Shown one piece after another: positions 8,740 through 18,397 of a DNA stretch of 64,000 nt. The notes beneath the pieces were generated by a model that was not told where the DNA came from, searched no databases, and saw only the letters and a list, made by a program, of their open reading frames with translations. Position 1 is the stretch's first letter. Each line of letters opens with the position of its first letter. Origin of the DNA: Prauserella shujinwangii (GTDB taxonomy: Bacteria > Actinomycetota > Actinomycetes > Mycobacteriales > Pseudonocardiaceae); NCBI RefSeq assembly GCF_003001955.1, contig NZ_PVNH01000002.1:620001-684000 (forward strand). The letters run 5' to 3'. The position numbers and the translations under genes were made by a program.

Positions 8740-9324
8740 TCAGCTGGGGCGCCAGGAGGGGTCGCGGCCGGAGAGGGCCAGCGTGCGCTCGAGCGGGCCG
8801 GCTTCGGGGCGGACCGGAACCTCGGGACCGAACACACCCATCGCCCTGCCCTGCTCGGCCATGCCCCGCATGGCCTCCTCGGCCGCGGCCACTGCCTCGG
8901 GCGCGCAGTCGAACGGCTGCCCGGTCGCCCGCGCCAGGTCCCAGCCGTGGATCACCAGCTCACACAGCTCCATCGCCGCCACCATCGCCGCGGGCAGCTC
9001 CCCGCCGCCCATCGTGGTGGTCCCCTCGGTCGCCCCCGGCGCGGCGAGCGCGGCCACGAGCTCGTCGGTCAGCGTTCCGAGCCTGCCCTGCCAGTCCCCC
9101 GTGACGAGGTCGGCCGCCACCTCCCCGCCGTCCGAGGGCGGCGGCGGTTCCCTCCTGGCCGCCGCCGTGAGCCGCGGCGCCCAGTAGAGGACATGGTTCA
9201 GCAGGCCGCGCACGTCGTACCCGGCACACGGCGTCGGCTCGGCCAGCTGCTCAGGGCGCACGCCGAGGACGACCCCGCGGAACTCGCCCGCGGCCAGTTT
9301 GATCGGTACTTCCCACTCGGACAT
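8740..9324 (-). CDS. DinB-fold TIGR03086-type metal-binding protein
   Basis: 194 residues. The layout is that of the mycothiol-dependent maleylpyruvate isomerase/DinB superfamily: an N-terminal helix with LLNHVLYW and a C-terminal helix with ELVIHGWDLARATG. The histidines (NHV, IHGWD) are the expected metal ligands. Members are often mycothiol-dependent enzymes or of unknown function; no substrate can be assigned. The ATG at 9324 is chosen because GGTGGA lies 9 bases upstream; another ATG three codons earlier overlaps that site. The gene is followed at 12 bp by the FhuF-like gene end in convergent orientation. Confidence 0.65.
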   Translation of the reverse strand: MSEWEVPIKLAAGEFRGVVLGVRPEQLAEPTPCAGYDVRGLLNHVLYWAPRLTAAARREPPPPSDGGEVAADLVTGDWQGRLGTLTDELVAALAAPGATEGTTTMGGGELPAAMVAAMELCELVIHGWDLARATGQPFDCAPEAVAAAEEAMRGMAEQGRAMGVFGPEVPVRPEAGPLERTLALSGRDPSWRPS

Positions 9325-9393
9325 GACAGCCATTCCACCCGGACCGGCCACGCCTGTCTTGTACAAACACGTCACCCACGACGGGCCCCGACA

Positions 9394-9430
9394 CGCCGAG
9401 GGCCGCCGGACAACCCGGCGGCCCTCGGCG
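9394..9430 (-). terminator. Strong hairpin downstream of lsr2
   Basis: A perfect 16-bp stem (9394-9409 with 9415-9430) with a 5-base loop lies about 115 bp beyond the lsr2 stop and upstream of the DinB-fold gene. It is very GC-rich without a T-run. It likely ends lsr2 transcription. Confidence 0.7.
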
Positions 9431-9544
9431 CGCGAGACACGTCTGAGATTGAATGGCCGATCCGCACTTCCAGAACCGGGACGCCTCCTCCCGATGCTTC
9501 CGAAAGCCTCCACCCGGTACGGGTCTCGTGCCCGGATCCGGGCC

Positions 9545-9892
9545 TCAGCCCCGCTTGTGGTAAGCCTCGACGACCTCGGACGGAATGCGGCCGCGGTCGG
9601 AAACCTCGTAACCGTTCTTCCGCGCCCACGCGCGAATCGCCTGATTCTGTTCCCGGTCGACCGCCGCCGAACGCGCGGGCGCCTTCGCGTTGCCGCGCGC
9701 GGACGAACGCTTACGACCGCCGGCGCGCCGGGCGTGCTCGATGTACTGCGCGAGCGCGTCCCGCAGTTCTTCGGCGTTTTCGGCGGACAGGTCGATCTGG
9801 TACGACACGCCGTCCAGGCCGAACTCCACGGTCTCGTCCGCCTCGGATCCGTCCAGATCGTCGATGAGCGAGACAAGGACCTTCTGCGCCAT
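9545..9892 (-). CDS. lsr2: Lsr2 nucleoid-associated xenogeneic silencer
   Basis: 115 residues. The N-terminal oligomerisation half ([20 protein letters not shown]) is joined by a basic linker to the C-terminal DNA-binding half with the [12 protein letters not shown] signature; the canonical RGR AT-hook-like motif is intact. Lsr2 coats AT-rich DNA and silences acquired genes. AGGAGG lies before the ATG. A palindrome in the upstream spacer may be an operator. The order clpC-lsr2-lysS is conserved in mycobacteria. Confidence 0.95.
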   Translation of the reverse strand: MAQKVLVSLIDDLDGSEADETVEFGLDGVSYQIDLSAENAEELRDALAQYIEHARRAGGRKRSSARGNAKAPARSAAVDREQNQAIRAWARKNGYEVSDRGRIPSEVVEAYHKRG

Positions 9893-9969
9893 CAGTTTCC
9901 TCCTGCTTTGAACCTTAAATGATCGGGTGGTGACCCCGGAAGCCGGTCAGAGACTTTACTCTCTCCACA

Positions 9970-9986
9970 GTGATACCGGTAATCAC
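9970..9986. promoter_or_regulatory. Operator-like palindrome upstream of lsr2
   Basis: The imperfect palindrome GTGATACCGGTAATCAC has a central ACCGGT. It sits about 80 bp before the lsr2 ATG in a stretch less GC-rich than its surroundings. No regulator can be named. Confidence 0.35.
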
Positions 9987-10031
9987 CGACAAATGCAAAT
10001 CACGTTCTCGGATTGGCGTGACCGGGTCGAG

Positions 10032-11537
10032 TTATTCGGGACGGACCAGCGGGAAGAGGATCGTCTCCCGGATACCGAGGCCGGTCAGCGCCATCAGCAG
10101 GCGATCGATGCCCATTCCGACGCCACCGCTGGGCGGCATTCCGTACTCGAGTGCGCGGAGGAAATCCTCGTCGAGCCGCATGGCCTCGCTATCGCCGCCG
10201 GCCGCGAGTTTCGCCTGCTCCGTCAATCGCTGCCGCTCGACCACGGGATCGACGAGCTCCGAGTACCCCGTGGCGAGCTCGAATCCACGCACGTAGAGGT
10301 CCCATTTCTCGGCGACCCCCGGTTCACTACGGTGCTGCCTGGTCAGCGGCGACGTTTCCAGCGGGAAGTCCCGCACGAACGTGGGCGCGTGCAGATGGTC
10401 ACCGACGAGGTGTTCCCACAGCTCCTCGACCAGCTTTCCGTGCCCCAGTTTCGGGTCGACCTCGATCCCGCGCGCGGCGGCGAAACCACGCAGCTTCTCC
10501 ACGGACGTCTCCGGGGTGACCTCCTCACCGAGCGCCTCGGAGAGGGAGCCGTACATGGTGAGCGACGTCCATTCACCGGACAGGTCGTACTCGGTCCCGT
10601 CGGCGAGCGTGACCACCTGACCACCGCAGGCCGCTTCGGCGGCCTCCTGCACCACCTCGCGCGTCAGCACGGCCATCGTGTCGTAGGTCGCGTACGCCTG
10701 GTAATACTCCAGCATCGCGAACTCGGGCGAATGAGACGAGTCGCTGCCCTCATTCCGGAAGTTCCGGTTGATCTCGAAGACCTTCTCGATGCCGCCCACG
10801 ACACAGCGCTTCAGGTACAGCTCGGGAGCGATCCGCAGATACAGATCGAGATCGAACGCGTTGGAATGGGTGACGAACGGGCGGGCCGAGGCACCACCGT
10901 GCAGCGTCTGCAGCATCGGCGTCTCGACCTCGGTGTAGCCGCGCCGGTGAAAGGAATCACGTAGCGACCGCGTCACCGAGGCTCGCGTCCGGACCACGTC
11001 ACGGGCCTTCGGCCGCAGGATCAGATCGACATAGCGCTGCCGAATCCGCGTTTCCTCGGCCAGCTCCTTGTGCGCGACGGGAAGCGGGCGCATCGCTTTC
11101 GACGTCAGTTGCCAGCTGTCCGCCAGCACCGAGAGCTCGCCGCGCTTCGAGGTGATGACCTCACCCTGCACGAAAACGTGATCGCCCAGGTCGACGTCGG
11201 ATTTCCAGGCGTTGAGCGCCTCCTGGCCTACTTTCGCCAGGCTGAGCATCGCCTGCAGTTCTGTGCCGTCGCCTTCACGCAGGGTCGCGAAGCACAGTTT
11301 TCCGGTATTCCGCACGAACATCACCCGGCCGGTGACGCCCACCTCGACCCCCGTGGAAGTGTCGGCGGAAAGACCGGAATGGGCGGCACGGATCTCGGCG
11401 AGCGTGTGCGTGCGCGGCACTTCCACCGGATAGGGATCAACACCCTCCGAAAGCAACCGGTCACGCTTCTCCCGGCGCACCCGCATCTGTTCCGGCAGGT
11501 CGTCCTCAGGCATGGGGGGCTCCGGGAATTCGCTCAT
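10032..11537 (-). CDS. lysS: Lysyl-tRNA synthetase, class II
   Basis: 501 residues. An OB-fold anticodon-binding domain comes first ([22 protein letters not shown]), then the class II catalytic core with motif 2 around [11 protein letters not shown] and motif 3 [12 protein letters not shown] near the end. It charges tRNA-Lys with lysine. The ATG giving MSEFPEPP is chosen. No Shine-Dalgarno sequence precedes it, but TACCCT (11546-11551) ends 8 bases upstream, consistent with a leaderless mRNA. The same strand carries coaX-panD-panC upstream with a 112-bp gap, so lysS has its own promoter. Confidence 0.95.
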   Translation of the reverse strand: MSEFPEPPMPEDDLPEQMRVRREKRDRLLSEGVDPYPVEVPRTHTLAEIRAAHSGLSADTSTGVEVGVTGRVMFVRNTGKLCFATLREGDGTELQAMLSLAKVGQEALNAWKSDVDLGDHVFVQGEVITSKRGELSVLADSWQLTSKAMRPLPVAHKELAEETRIRQRYVDLILRPKARDVVRTRASVTRSLRDSFHRRGYTEVETPMLQTLHGGASARPFVTHSNAFDLDLYLRIAPELYLKRCVVGGIEKVFEINRNFRNEGSDSSHSPEFAMLEYYQAYATYDTMAVLTREVVQEAAEAACGGQVVTLADGTEYDLSGEWTSLTMYGSLSEALGEEVTPETSVEKLRGFAAARGIEVDPKLGHGKLVEELWEHLVGDHLHAPTFVRDFPLETSPLTRQHRSEPGVAEKWDLYVRGFELATGYSELVDPVVERQRLTEQAKLAAGGDSEAMRLDEDFLRALEYGMPPSGGVGMGIDRLLMALTGLGIRETILFPLVRPE

Positions 11538-11649
11538 GAGCCCATAGGGTACGAACACCCGATCGAGCACCGTTAACCGCCCGTCCGGCATGCCGGCCCC
11601 GGCGCCCCACAGCACCCGAACGGAGCCGCTCCGCACCGCCGTACCCGAA

Positions 11650-12435
11650 TCAGCGAGTGTTTCGCTCGTAAACGAGTCGCAGGCCCAGCAGCGTCAGATC
11701 AGGCACGTGTTCGGTGATCGTCCGTGACTCGGACAGCACGAGTGGGGCGAGGCCACCGGTCGCGATGACCTCGACCCGCGTGTCCGGATCGGGGGACAGC
11801 TCGTCCACGATCCGCCGAACGAGCCCGTCCACCTGCCCCGCGAAGCCGTACAGGATGCCCGACTGCAGGCATTCGACGGTGTTCTTCCCGATCACCGAAC
11901 GGGGCCGGACCAGCTCCACCTTCCGCAGCGCGGCCGCCCTCGCCGCCAGCGCGTCGACGGAGATCTCGATGCCAGGGGCGAACGCTCCGCCGAGGAACTC
12001 GCCCTTCACCGAGATCGCGTCCACGTTCGTCGACGTTCCGAAATCCACGACCACGCACGCCGTGTTGTGCAGATGGTGCGCGGCCAGCGTGTTCACCAGC
12101 CGGTCGGCGCCCACCTCCTTCGGGTTGTCGACGAGGAGCGGGACGCCGGTGCGGACGCCCGGCTCCACGACGATCTTCGGCACCGCCGGGTAGTAGCGGG
12201 CGAGCATCACCCGCAGCTCGCGCAGCACCGCCGGCACCGTCGACAGCGCGCTGATCCCGGTCACCGCGTCGGCGTACTCGCCGAGCAGCCCGCGCATCGT
12301 GAGCGCGAGCTCGTCCGCGGTGATCCGGGCATCGGTGCGCATGCGCCAGTCACGAACCAGCTTGGCCGACTCTCCCCTCCCGGAGTACAGGCCGAGCACG
12401 ATATTCGTGTTGCCGACGTCGACGGTGAGCAGCAA
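11650..12435 (-). CDS. coaX: Type III pantothenate kinase
   Basis: 261 residues. The family signature DVGNTN appears at residues 5-10, with the later [12 protein letters not shown] and GGAFAPGIE segments of the ASKHA fold. It phosphorylates pantothenate in the first step of CoA synthesis and, unlike type I enzymes, is not feedback-inhibited by CoA. The start codon is TTG, directly abutting the panD stop (TAG-TTG), so translation is coupled. It is third in the pantothenate operon after panC and panD. Confidence 0.93.
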   Translation of the reverse strand: MLLTVDVGNTNIVLGLYSGRGESAKLVRDWRMRTDARITADELALTMRGLLGEYADAVTGISALSTVPAVLRELRVMLARYYPAVPKIVVEPGVRTGVPLLVDNPKEVGADRLVNTLAAHHLHNTACVVVDFGTSTNVDAISVKGEFLGGAFAPGIEISVDALAARAAALRKVELVRPRSVIGKNTVECLQSGILYGFAGQVDGLVRRIVDELSPDPDTRVEVIATGGLAPLVLSESRTITEHVPDLTLLGLRLVYERNTR

Positions 12436-12933
12436 CTAGCTCTCCGCGTGCAGGAGCGCGTCCAGCCTCGCGGCGTCCACCGTCTCCGCCACCGGGAACG
12501 TGGCGGGCTCGCCCTGCTGCGCGATCGGCAGCGCGCCGCTGACCAGGCCGGACCCGTCCGGAGCGTCGGCGGGGTCGCTGCCCTCGGTGACGATCCTGTT
12601 GTCGGCGTCGACGAACACGATCCTCGGCTTGAACGTCGCCGCCTCGGCGTTGTCCATCTGGCCGTAGGCGATGAGGATCACCAGGTCACCGGGGTGCACC
12701 AGGTGCGCGGCGGCACCGTTGATGCCGATCACGCCGCTGTCCCGCTCGCCGGTGATGACGTAGGTCTCCAGCCGCGCCCCGTTGGTGATGTCCACGATGG
12801 ACACCTGTTCGCCCGGCAGCAGGTCGGCCGCCTCCATCAGGGCCTCGTCGACGGTGACCGAGCCGACGTAGTGCAGGTCGGCCTGCGTCACCGTGGCTCT
12901 GTGGATCTTGGATTTCAGCATCGTGCGGTACAT
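12436..12933 (-). CDS. panD: Aspartate 1-decarboxylase
   Basis: 165 residues. The G24-S25 bond in HYVGSVT is the self-cleavage site that produces the pyruvoyl cofactor, and Y22 and R54-type residues ([10 protein letters not shown]) match the family. It makes beta-alanine from aspartate for pantothenate. The protein is about 40 residues longer than E. coli PanD because of an acidic, low-complexity C-terminal extension ([12 protein letters not shown] onward), as is common in actinobacteria. It lies 12 bp after panC and abuts coaX. Confidence 0.94.
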   Translation of the reverse strand: MYRTMLKSKIHRATVTQADLHYVGSVTVDEALMEAADLLPGEQVSIVDITNGARLETYVITGERDSGVIGINGAAAHLVHPGDLVILIAYGQMDNAEAATFKPRIVFVDADNRIVTEGSDPADAPDGSGLVSGALPIAQQGEPATFPVAETVDAARLDALLHAES

Positions 12934-12945
12934 CGCGGACTCCCT

Positions 12946-13878
12946 CTATACCCCTGCGTCCTCAATGGACAAGTCTGCCATTTCCCTTTCCTGACCGGCC
13001 GCGGCGCCGAGCAGGACCGGAACGTTGTCGATGAGCCGGGTGCGCCCGACCCTGGCCGCCACGAGCAGCCGTGCCTCCCCGTCGACGGGCGCGGGCCCCA
13101 GCTCGGTTCCCCGCAGCTCCAGGTAGTCCACCGAGACCTCGGGCCGGGCGGCCAGCGTGCCGCGGGCCGCCTCGAGCACGGCCTCGGCGCCGAACCGGCC
13201 CGCGTGCGCGCCTGCCACCAGCGCCGCGGACAGCGCCACAGCCTGCTCCCGCTGCTCCGCCGTGAGGTAGACGTTGCGGGAGGACAGGGCCAGCCCGTCG
13301 CGCTCCCGCACGGTCGGCACCCCGAGCACCCGCGTCTCCATGTCCAGGTCGCGCACCATGCGGCGGATCAGCACCAGCTGCTGGTAGTCCTTCTCCCCGA
13401 AGAACGCGTAGTGCGGCCGCACGATGTTGAACAGCTTGGCCACCACGGTGAGCACGCCGGCGAAGTGCCCGGGGCGGAACGCGCCCTCCAGCTCGTCGCC
13501 GAGCGGACCGGGATGCACGGTCACCGCCGCGTCCGGCGCGTAGAGATCACTCTCCTCCGGGGTGAAGGCGATCTCCACACCCGCCTCGGCCAGCGCCTCC
13601 AGGTCGCGCTCCCGGGGCCTCGGGTAGGCGGTGAAGTCCTCACCGGCGCCGAACTGCAGCGGGTTGACGAAGATGGAGGCCGCGACCACCGTGTTCGGCA
13701 GCCGCCTTGCGCGGCGCAGCAGTTCGAGATGGCCCGCGTGCAGCGCGCCCATCGTGGGCACGAGCGCGACCTGGCGGCCGACACCGCGCAGCGCCGAGGT
13801 GACCTGGCGCATGTCGCCGGGTTTGGCGTAGGTGTTCAGCCGGCCTCGGGTGAACTTGGGGGCCTTCGGGGCAGTCAC
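12946..13878 (-). CDS. panC: Pantothenate synthetase
   Basis: 310 residues. It shows the HIGH-type nucleotidyl motif PTMGALHAGH, then FVNPLQFG, GEKDYQQ and RDGLALSSRNVYL, which together define PanC. It condenses pantoate and beta-alanine with ATP. The GTG start overlaps the upstream DUF2520-gene stop in GTGA. The genes panC, panD and coaX form one operon giving three steps towards CoA; ketopantoate reductase would be the missing partner and may be the upstream gene. Confidence 0.95.
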   Translation of the reverse strand: MTAPKAPKFTRGRLNTYAKPGDMRQVTSALRGVGRQVALVPTMGALHAGHLELLRRARRLPNTVVAASIFVNPLQFGAGEDFTAYPRPRERDLEALAEAGVEIAFTPEESDLYAPDAAVTVHPGPLGDELEGAFRPGHFAGVLTVVAKLFNIVRPHYAFFGEKDYQQLVLIRRMVRDLDMETRVLGVPTVRERDGLALSSRNVYLTAEQREQAVALSAALVAGAHAGRFGAEAVLEAARGTLAARPEVSVDYLELRGTELGPAPVDGEARLLVAARVGRTRLIDNVPVLLGAAAGQEREMADLSIEDAGV

Positions 13879-14768
13879 TTCACATCACGTCCGTCGTCGA
13901 GCAGGGTGGCGATCTCGGCCGCGGCCTCGGCGCCGAGCAGGCCGGACTCGCTGGCCCTGGCAACGGTGCGCCGGGCGAGGGTCCGGTAGGTCGGGGCCAC
14001 GTCGGGCGCCCGATCCGCCAGCACGCGCAGGTGGGTACGCACGGTTCCGGCGTCGCCGCGCGCGACCGGGCCGGTCAGCGCGCGGTCGCCGTGCCGGAGC
14101 GCGTTGTCCAGCGCCGCCGAGAGGAGCGGACCGAGCAGCCGTTCGGCGTTGCCCACGCCACCCGCTCGCAGCAGCTCGGCGCAGTCGGCGACGAGCGTGA
14201 CGAGATGGTTGGCCCCGTGGGCAAGTGCCGCGTGGTACAGCGACCGGGTGGCCTCGGGGATGCGGACGGGTTCCGCGCCCATTTCAACCGTCAGGGCCTC
14301 ACCGACATTCCAGGCGGCCTCGTCGCCCTCCGCGGCGGTGACCCCGACGCTGCACGCGGCGAGGCGCTCCAGATCCTCCTCGCGCCCGGTGAACGTCATC
14401 ACGGGGTGCAGGGCGAGCGGGAGGGCGCCGAGCTCGGTCGCCGGGCTCAGGATGCCGATGCCGTGCGCACCGGAGGTGTGCACGACGATCTGCCCCGCGC
14501 GGAACGCGCCGGTCGCGGCCAGGCCCCTGACCATCGGGCCGAGCGCGTCGTCGGGAAGGGCGAGCAACACCAGGTCCGCGGCGGCGGCGACCTCGTCGGA
14601 GGGCAGCAGCGGCACCCCGGGCAGCAACCGCTCGGCCCGCCGCACCGACGCCTCGGAGATACCGGAGGCACCGACCACGGTGTGCCCCGCTCTGGCCAGC
14701 GCCGCGCCGAACACGCTGCCGACCCTGCCCGCCGACACCACGCCGACAGCGAGTCGGGCCGGCCGCAT
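13875..14768 (-). CDS. Rossmann-fold/DUF2520 oxidoreductase-like protein
   Basis: 297 residues. An N-terminal Rossmann segment (VGVVSAGRVGSVFGAALARAG) binds a dinucleotide, followed by a DUF2520 helical domain (LHPVMTF ... LYHAALAHGANHLVTL). It resembles ketopantoate reductase and F420-dependent oxidoreductases in architecture. Being directly upstream of and overlapping panC, it is a reasonable candidate for a pantoate-forming reductase, but that is context inference. ATG is chosen; a GTG lies one codon earlier. The corresponding gene in M. tuberculosis is Rv3603c. Confidence 0.75.
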   Translation of the reverse strand: MRPARLAVGVVSAGRVGSVFGAALARAGHTVVGASGISEASVRRAERLLPGVPLLPSDEVAAAADLVLLALPDDALGPMVRGLAATGAFRAGQIVVHTSGAHGIGILSPATELGALPLALHPVMTFTGREEDLERLAACSVGVTAAEGDEAAWNVGEALTVEMGAEPVRIPEATRSLYHAALAHGANHLVTLVADCAELLRAGGVGNAERLLGPLLSAALDNALRHGDRALTGPVARGDAGTVRTHLRVLADRAPDVAPTYRTLARRTVARASESGLLGAEAAAEIATLLDDGRDVK

Positions 14769-14903
14769 CACGGCGTGCCCCGGTGGACGCTCATGTTCCA
14801 GACTCCCGAACTCGTTCCAGTCCCGCTCCGCAGTCGCGGGTACCAGACGATGGCGCGAGGGTAGCCCCGCGACTCGCGACCAGAACCCGCTTGGTGACGA
14901 GCT

Positions 14904-16076
14904 TCACCCGTCCCGGGTCCCCCCTTCCGAAGCCAGCCGCACCGCCTCCGCCCTGGCCGCCCGCAGCCGGGAGAGCAGCTCGTCCCTGCGAGCCCTGCGC
15001 TCGGAGCCGCCCGCGGGGAGCCTGCGCAGGAACGCCAGTTCGGTGACCCGGGCCTGGTACTCCGCGACGGCCCTCGCCGCTCTGCGGCCCGACTCGCGGC
15101 GCGCCTGCCTGCGCCACCGCCTTCGCCCGGCGAGGCTGGCCAGCAGCTCGACCTCGGACTGGGCGATCCACCGCGCGGAGGCCATCTTCGGCAGGGCCGC
15201 GGCGATGATGCGTTCCTCCCGGCGCCGCTGCCACAGCACGAGCATGGCCACGCCGAGGAACACGGGCACCATCACCAGGAAGTACACGTTGATGAACGCC
15301 GAACCTCCACCGAGGGTGGCGCTCGCGTTCCACAGCGAGTGCAGTCCAACGGCCAGCACGTAGCCGCCGAGCGGGGCGAGGACCTTCCTCGTCCGGCCCC
15401 GCGACATCGCCGCGACACCGACCCCGATCCCGATGAGCACCGAGAACAGCGGATGGGTGAACGGCGAGAGCACCCCGCGCAGGATGAACGCGGCGAGCAC
15501 GCCGGGGCTCGTGGCGTCGCCGAAGCCGTGCTCGGCGAAGGCGCGACCGAAGTAGTAGATGTTCTCGGTGAACGCGAAGCCCGCCGCGCTGAACCCCGCG
15601 TAGACGATCCCGTCCACCACACCGTCGAACTCGCGGCTGCGGTGCCACAGCAGCAGGAGCAATGGCACCGCCTTCACCGCCTCCTCGGCGAACGGCGCCG
15701 ACACGATGGCGCTGACCTTGTCGCCGCGCCCGATGCCGAGCAACAGGTCACCGACCGCGGCCGCGGTGTCGTTGATCAGCAGGGCCGTGAGGGTCGCCAC
15801 ACAGGCGCCCCAGACGAACGTGAGCAGCAGCAACGGTGCGGGCTCCGGCTCCCACCGGTCGATCCAGAGGAACGTCGCGACGACCACGGCGACCGGCACG
15901 GTCGCCGCGACGACGCCGATCCCGACGGCCGTCGCGCCGACCCGCGCCGTGCCGAGCCCGAACAGCAACAGTCCGCACACCGCGGCCACGAGCAGGCCGA
16001 CCACCGGCAGCAGGACAGTGACCCCCTGCGAGGCGGGGCGGTGCCGCGCTGGTTCGCTCGAGTTGGCTCCCGTCAC
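14904..16076 (-). CDS. PrsW-type intramembrane metalloprotease
   Basis: 390 residues with about eight hydrophobic segments up to residue 290 and a basic cytoplasmic tail rich in arginine. The CAAX/PrsW protease signatures are visible: EEAVK (E131, E132, K135), FTEN with E171, H208 in FTHPLFS and H246 in LHSLWN. In Bacillus PrsW cleaves an anti-sigma factor at the membrane; no anti-sigma factor is encoded nearby, so the target is unknown. It is on the same strand as panC and its neighbours, with a 135-bp gap downstream. The long charged tail (about 90 residues) is not part of the protease core. Confidence 0.75.
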   Translation of the reverse strand: MTGANSSEPARHRPASQGVTVLLPVVGLLVAAVCGLLLFGLGTARVGATAVGIGVVAATVPVAVVVATFLWIDRWEPEPAPLLLLTFVWGACVATLTALLINDTAAAVGDLLLGIGRGDKVSAIVSAPFAEEAVKAVPLLLLLWHRSREFDGVVDGIVYAGFSAAGFAFTENIYYFGRAFAEHGFGDATSPGVLAAFILRGVLSPFTHPLFSVLIGIGVGVAAMSRGRTRKVLAPLGGYVLAVGLHSLWNASATLGGGSAFINVYFLVMVPVFLGVAMLVLWQRRREERIIAAALPKMASARWIAQSEVELLASLAGRRRWRRQARRESGRRAARAVAEYQARVTELAFLRRLPAGGSERRARRDELLSRLRAARAEAVRLASEGGTRDG

Positions 16077-16128
16077 GCGGGCACCCTAGCCGTGCGCGTC
16101 CACGGTGCGGACGAGTGTTCCCGGTGGG

Positions 16129-17721
16129 TCAGTCCTCCGCGCGCCGCCTGCGCCGCGGGGTCGTGTTGCTCGCCCCGTGCGCGGCGAGCAGTTCGCTCAC
16201 CGAGCGGCCCTCCGAGTGCGAGCCGCTCGGTTCGTTCGTGCTGTCCGGTTCGGGCGCGCGGCGCCTGCCGCCGCCGTTCGCGCGCTCGCCGCCGCCGTGG
16301 TTCGCCCACGGCTCGCCCTCGGGGCGGTACCGCCTGCCGCCGGAGTAGGACTCCGGCTCGCCGTGCCGCCCGGCCGCCGCGTCGTCGTCCTCCGCCCGGC
16401 GCCTGCGGCCACCGGGACGGGCGGGCAGGTCGCGGATCTCGGGCGGGAGGGTCGGGTTCGGTTCGGGGCGCGCCTCGTCGGCCGCGGCCTGCTCGGGCGC
16501 ACGCCGTCTGCCGCCGCCTTCGGCGTCCCGCCACGAAGCGGACCAGTCCGCGTCGTAGCTCGGGGCAGGCTCGGGCACGGGCTCGGGCTGCTGCGGCGCG
16601 CGGCGCGCGGCGGGCGTGGGCTGCTCCGGCTCAGGGCGTTGCACTGGGGACTGCTCCGGTTTCTTACGCTGGGGTTTCGGGGAGTGTTCCGGCTCACGGC
16701 CCGGCGGGGTGACGCTCGCGGCCGATCTGCCTCGGGTGAGGGGCTCCATCGCGGGCCTGGTGGGCTCGGCCGGATGGTCCCTCCGCGGCTCGGGGCCACG
16801 CTCACGAGGAGATTGTGCCTGCCGCTTCGGCGGCGTCTGCACGGGCTTCACCTGTCGCGTCGGCGGCGACTGGTCGCGCTGGTCAGGCGCGGGCCGCTCG
16901 ACGGGCTGCTGGCGAGGTCTGGACATCTCCGCCCTGGCCCGGTTGGCGGCTTCGGACGCCTTGGCGGCCACCGACGCCCCCGGTGGCCGGACCCGGCGCG
17001 GCGGCTGCCGGTCCTGCGCGCCGCCGCTGTCCACGGGGCGGGAGGGCCGGGGCACGTACTGGGTCTTGCCCGAGTCGGCCTGCGGAGCGCGGCGCGGCGG
17101 TGCCTCGGGCTCACGAACCCGGTCGATCAGCTCCGTGGGGCGGTCCGTGAGCTCGACGGGCTTCTTGCTCGCGAGCAGCTGGGCCGGTTTCTTCCCGTTT
17201 CCGTTTCCGTTGCCGTTGTTCTCGCCCGCGGTGACCATGCGGGGCTCCTCGGACAGGGAGCGCATCCGAGTCGACTGCGCGGTGAGCGCCACCCGCTCGT
17301 ACAGCACCTCGCCGCCGAAGAGGGCCTGGAGGCTCTCGCGCAGCGCGGTGACCTCGGCGCGCAACGCCTCGAGCTCGTCCCGGGAGTTCTCCTCGGCCCG
17401 CTGTTTGGCCTCGGCCTCCAGCTCCAGCTCGAACTCGCGGCGTGCGGCGATCTCCCGTTCGAGCTCCAGCTCGTAGATCTCCTGGGCCTGCGCCACCGAC
17501 TCCTGGGTCGCCGCGACCTGCTTGCGGTACCGGGCCGCGACGAACGCGCCGATGAGCGCCGCCCACAGCGCGGCGACGATGCCGAGCCGCAGGTATCGCA
17601 GATCCTCGGTGAGGACCAGCGCGAGGGTGGCCGCGACGGCGAGGACGAAGCCGACGACGAGCCACGACCTACCCGAATGGCGGCCGCGCGAGTCGTCATC
17701 CACGCCAGTCATGCCCCACAC
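16129..17721 (-). CDS. DUF6779-type membrane protein with long disordered tail
   Basis: 530 residues. Two transmembrane helices (about residues 20-38 and 45-64) are followed by a coiled coil rich in Glu (about 70-135) and then nearly 400 residues of low-complexity Pro/Arg/Glu sequence. The order next to the DUF3180 gene and folK matches M. tuberculosis Rv3604c, a membrane protein rich in Ala, Arg and Pro. No catalytic motif is visible; a scaffold at the membrane is possible but unproven. GTG at 17721 has GAAGG four bases upstream; an ATG three codons later is the alternative start. Confidence 0.65.
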   Translation of the reverse strand: MWGMTGVDDDSRGRHSGRSWLVVGFVLAVAATLALVLTEDLRYLRLGIVAALWAALIGAFVAARYRKQVAATQESVAQAQEIYELELEREIAARREFELELEAEAKQRAEENSRDELEALRAEVTALRESLQALFGGEVLYERVALTAQSTRMRSLSEEPRMVTAGENNGNGNGNGKKPAQLLASKKPVELTDRPTELIDRVREPEAPPRRAPQADSGKTQYVPRPSRPVDSGGAQDRQPPRRVRPPGASVAAKASEAANRARAEMSRPRQQPVERPAPDQRDQSPPTRQVKPVQTPPKRQAQSPRERGPEPRRDHPAEPTRPAMEPLTRGRSAASVTPPGREPEHSPKPQRKKPEQSPVQRPEPEQPTPAARRAPQQPEPVPEPAPSYDADWSASWRDAEGGGRRRAPEQAAADEARPEPNPTLPPEIRDLPARPGGRRRRAEDDDAAAGRHGEPESYSGGRRYRPEGEPWANHGGGERANGGGRRRAPEPDSTNEPSGSHSEGRSVSELLAAHGASNTTPRRRRRAED

Positions 17722-17781
17722 CGTACCTTCTAGTAATCCGACTGAGACCTAGTCGGTACTTCGAGCGGCGCATCCGGAGCG

Positions 17782-18243
17782 TTAACCGGTCACTCTCCGA
17801 TCGCTGTCCCGATCACGAGGATTCGGTGTGCGGCAGCAGTACTCGAGCCACAGCGCCGCACCGAGCAACGCCACCGCGCAGACGGCGCCCACGATGGCCG
17901 CGGGGAGGTCGTCGGCGGCGGCGGTGAGCCGGTCCGCCCTCGGCGCGACGTAGGCGAGCGCGCCGAGCCACGCGCCGAGCATCAGGGCGCCGAGCAACGA
18001 CGAGGCCTTCGCCAGGACGACGGCGCGCGCGACCCCGACCCCGGTCACGACCTGGTGGCTGCGGATACGGCTGCGGACGACGAACGCGAGCACGAACTCG
18101 ACCACGGCGAGCACGAGCAGCGTGACGCCGGCCGTCGTCGGCAGGCTGGGCAGCGACTCGTACGTGGTCTGGAAGGCGAGGAAGGTCAGCCCGAAGCCGA
18201 GCACGGCGGCGAGGAGCAGCTCGCGTGGCCGCGTGAAATGCAT
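17782..18243 (-). CDS. DUF3180 integral membrane protein
   Basis: 153 residues with four predicted transmembrane helices (LLLAAVLGFGLTFLAF, GVTLLVLAVVEFVLAFVV, SLLGALMLGAWLGALAYVA and AIVGAVCAVALLGAALWL). The family is actinobacterial and unassigned; it always sits beside folK, as here and in M. tuberculosis Rv3605c. The ATG at 18243 is preceded by GGTGGGAG; longer upstream reading would run into the MerR promoter region. The divergent MerR gene lies 155 bp away. Confidence 0.75.
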   Translation of the reverse strand: MHFTRPRELLLAAVLGFGLTFLAFQTTYESLPSLPTTAGVTLLVLAVVEFVLAFVVRSRIRSHQVVTGVGVARAVVLAKASSLLGALMLGAWLGALAYVAPRADRLTAAADDLPAAIVGAVCAVALLGAALWLEYCCRTPNPRDRDSDRRVTG

Positions 18244-18338
18244 GCTCCCACCGTACTTCGCCCGGCGACCCTCCCTCTCGTGAGTGGGAACCGTGATGCG
18301 CGTTCCCCGCGCACGAGCCGACCGGCGTCGCGGCGTGG

Positions 18339-18369
18339 TTGACTCTCCACCGACTGGAGAGTTCAGCAT
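18339..18369 (+). promoter_or_regulatory. MerR-type promoter with operator dyad
   Basis: The -35 TTGACT (18339-18344) and -10 CAGCAT (18364-18369) are 19 bp apart, the long spacer typical of MerR-activated promoters. The spacer holds the perfect dyad ACTCTCCA-N5-TGGAGAGT (18342-18362). Transcription would start near 18376, after the in-frame ATG at 18368, which supports the GTG at 18398 as the true start. The same -35 and operator layout recurs before the L11 paralog at 36229-36259. Confidence 0.75.
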
Positions 18370-18397
18370 GGTTTCGCGACCGCGAGGGGGAAGCAGG

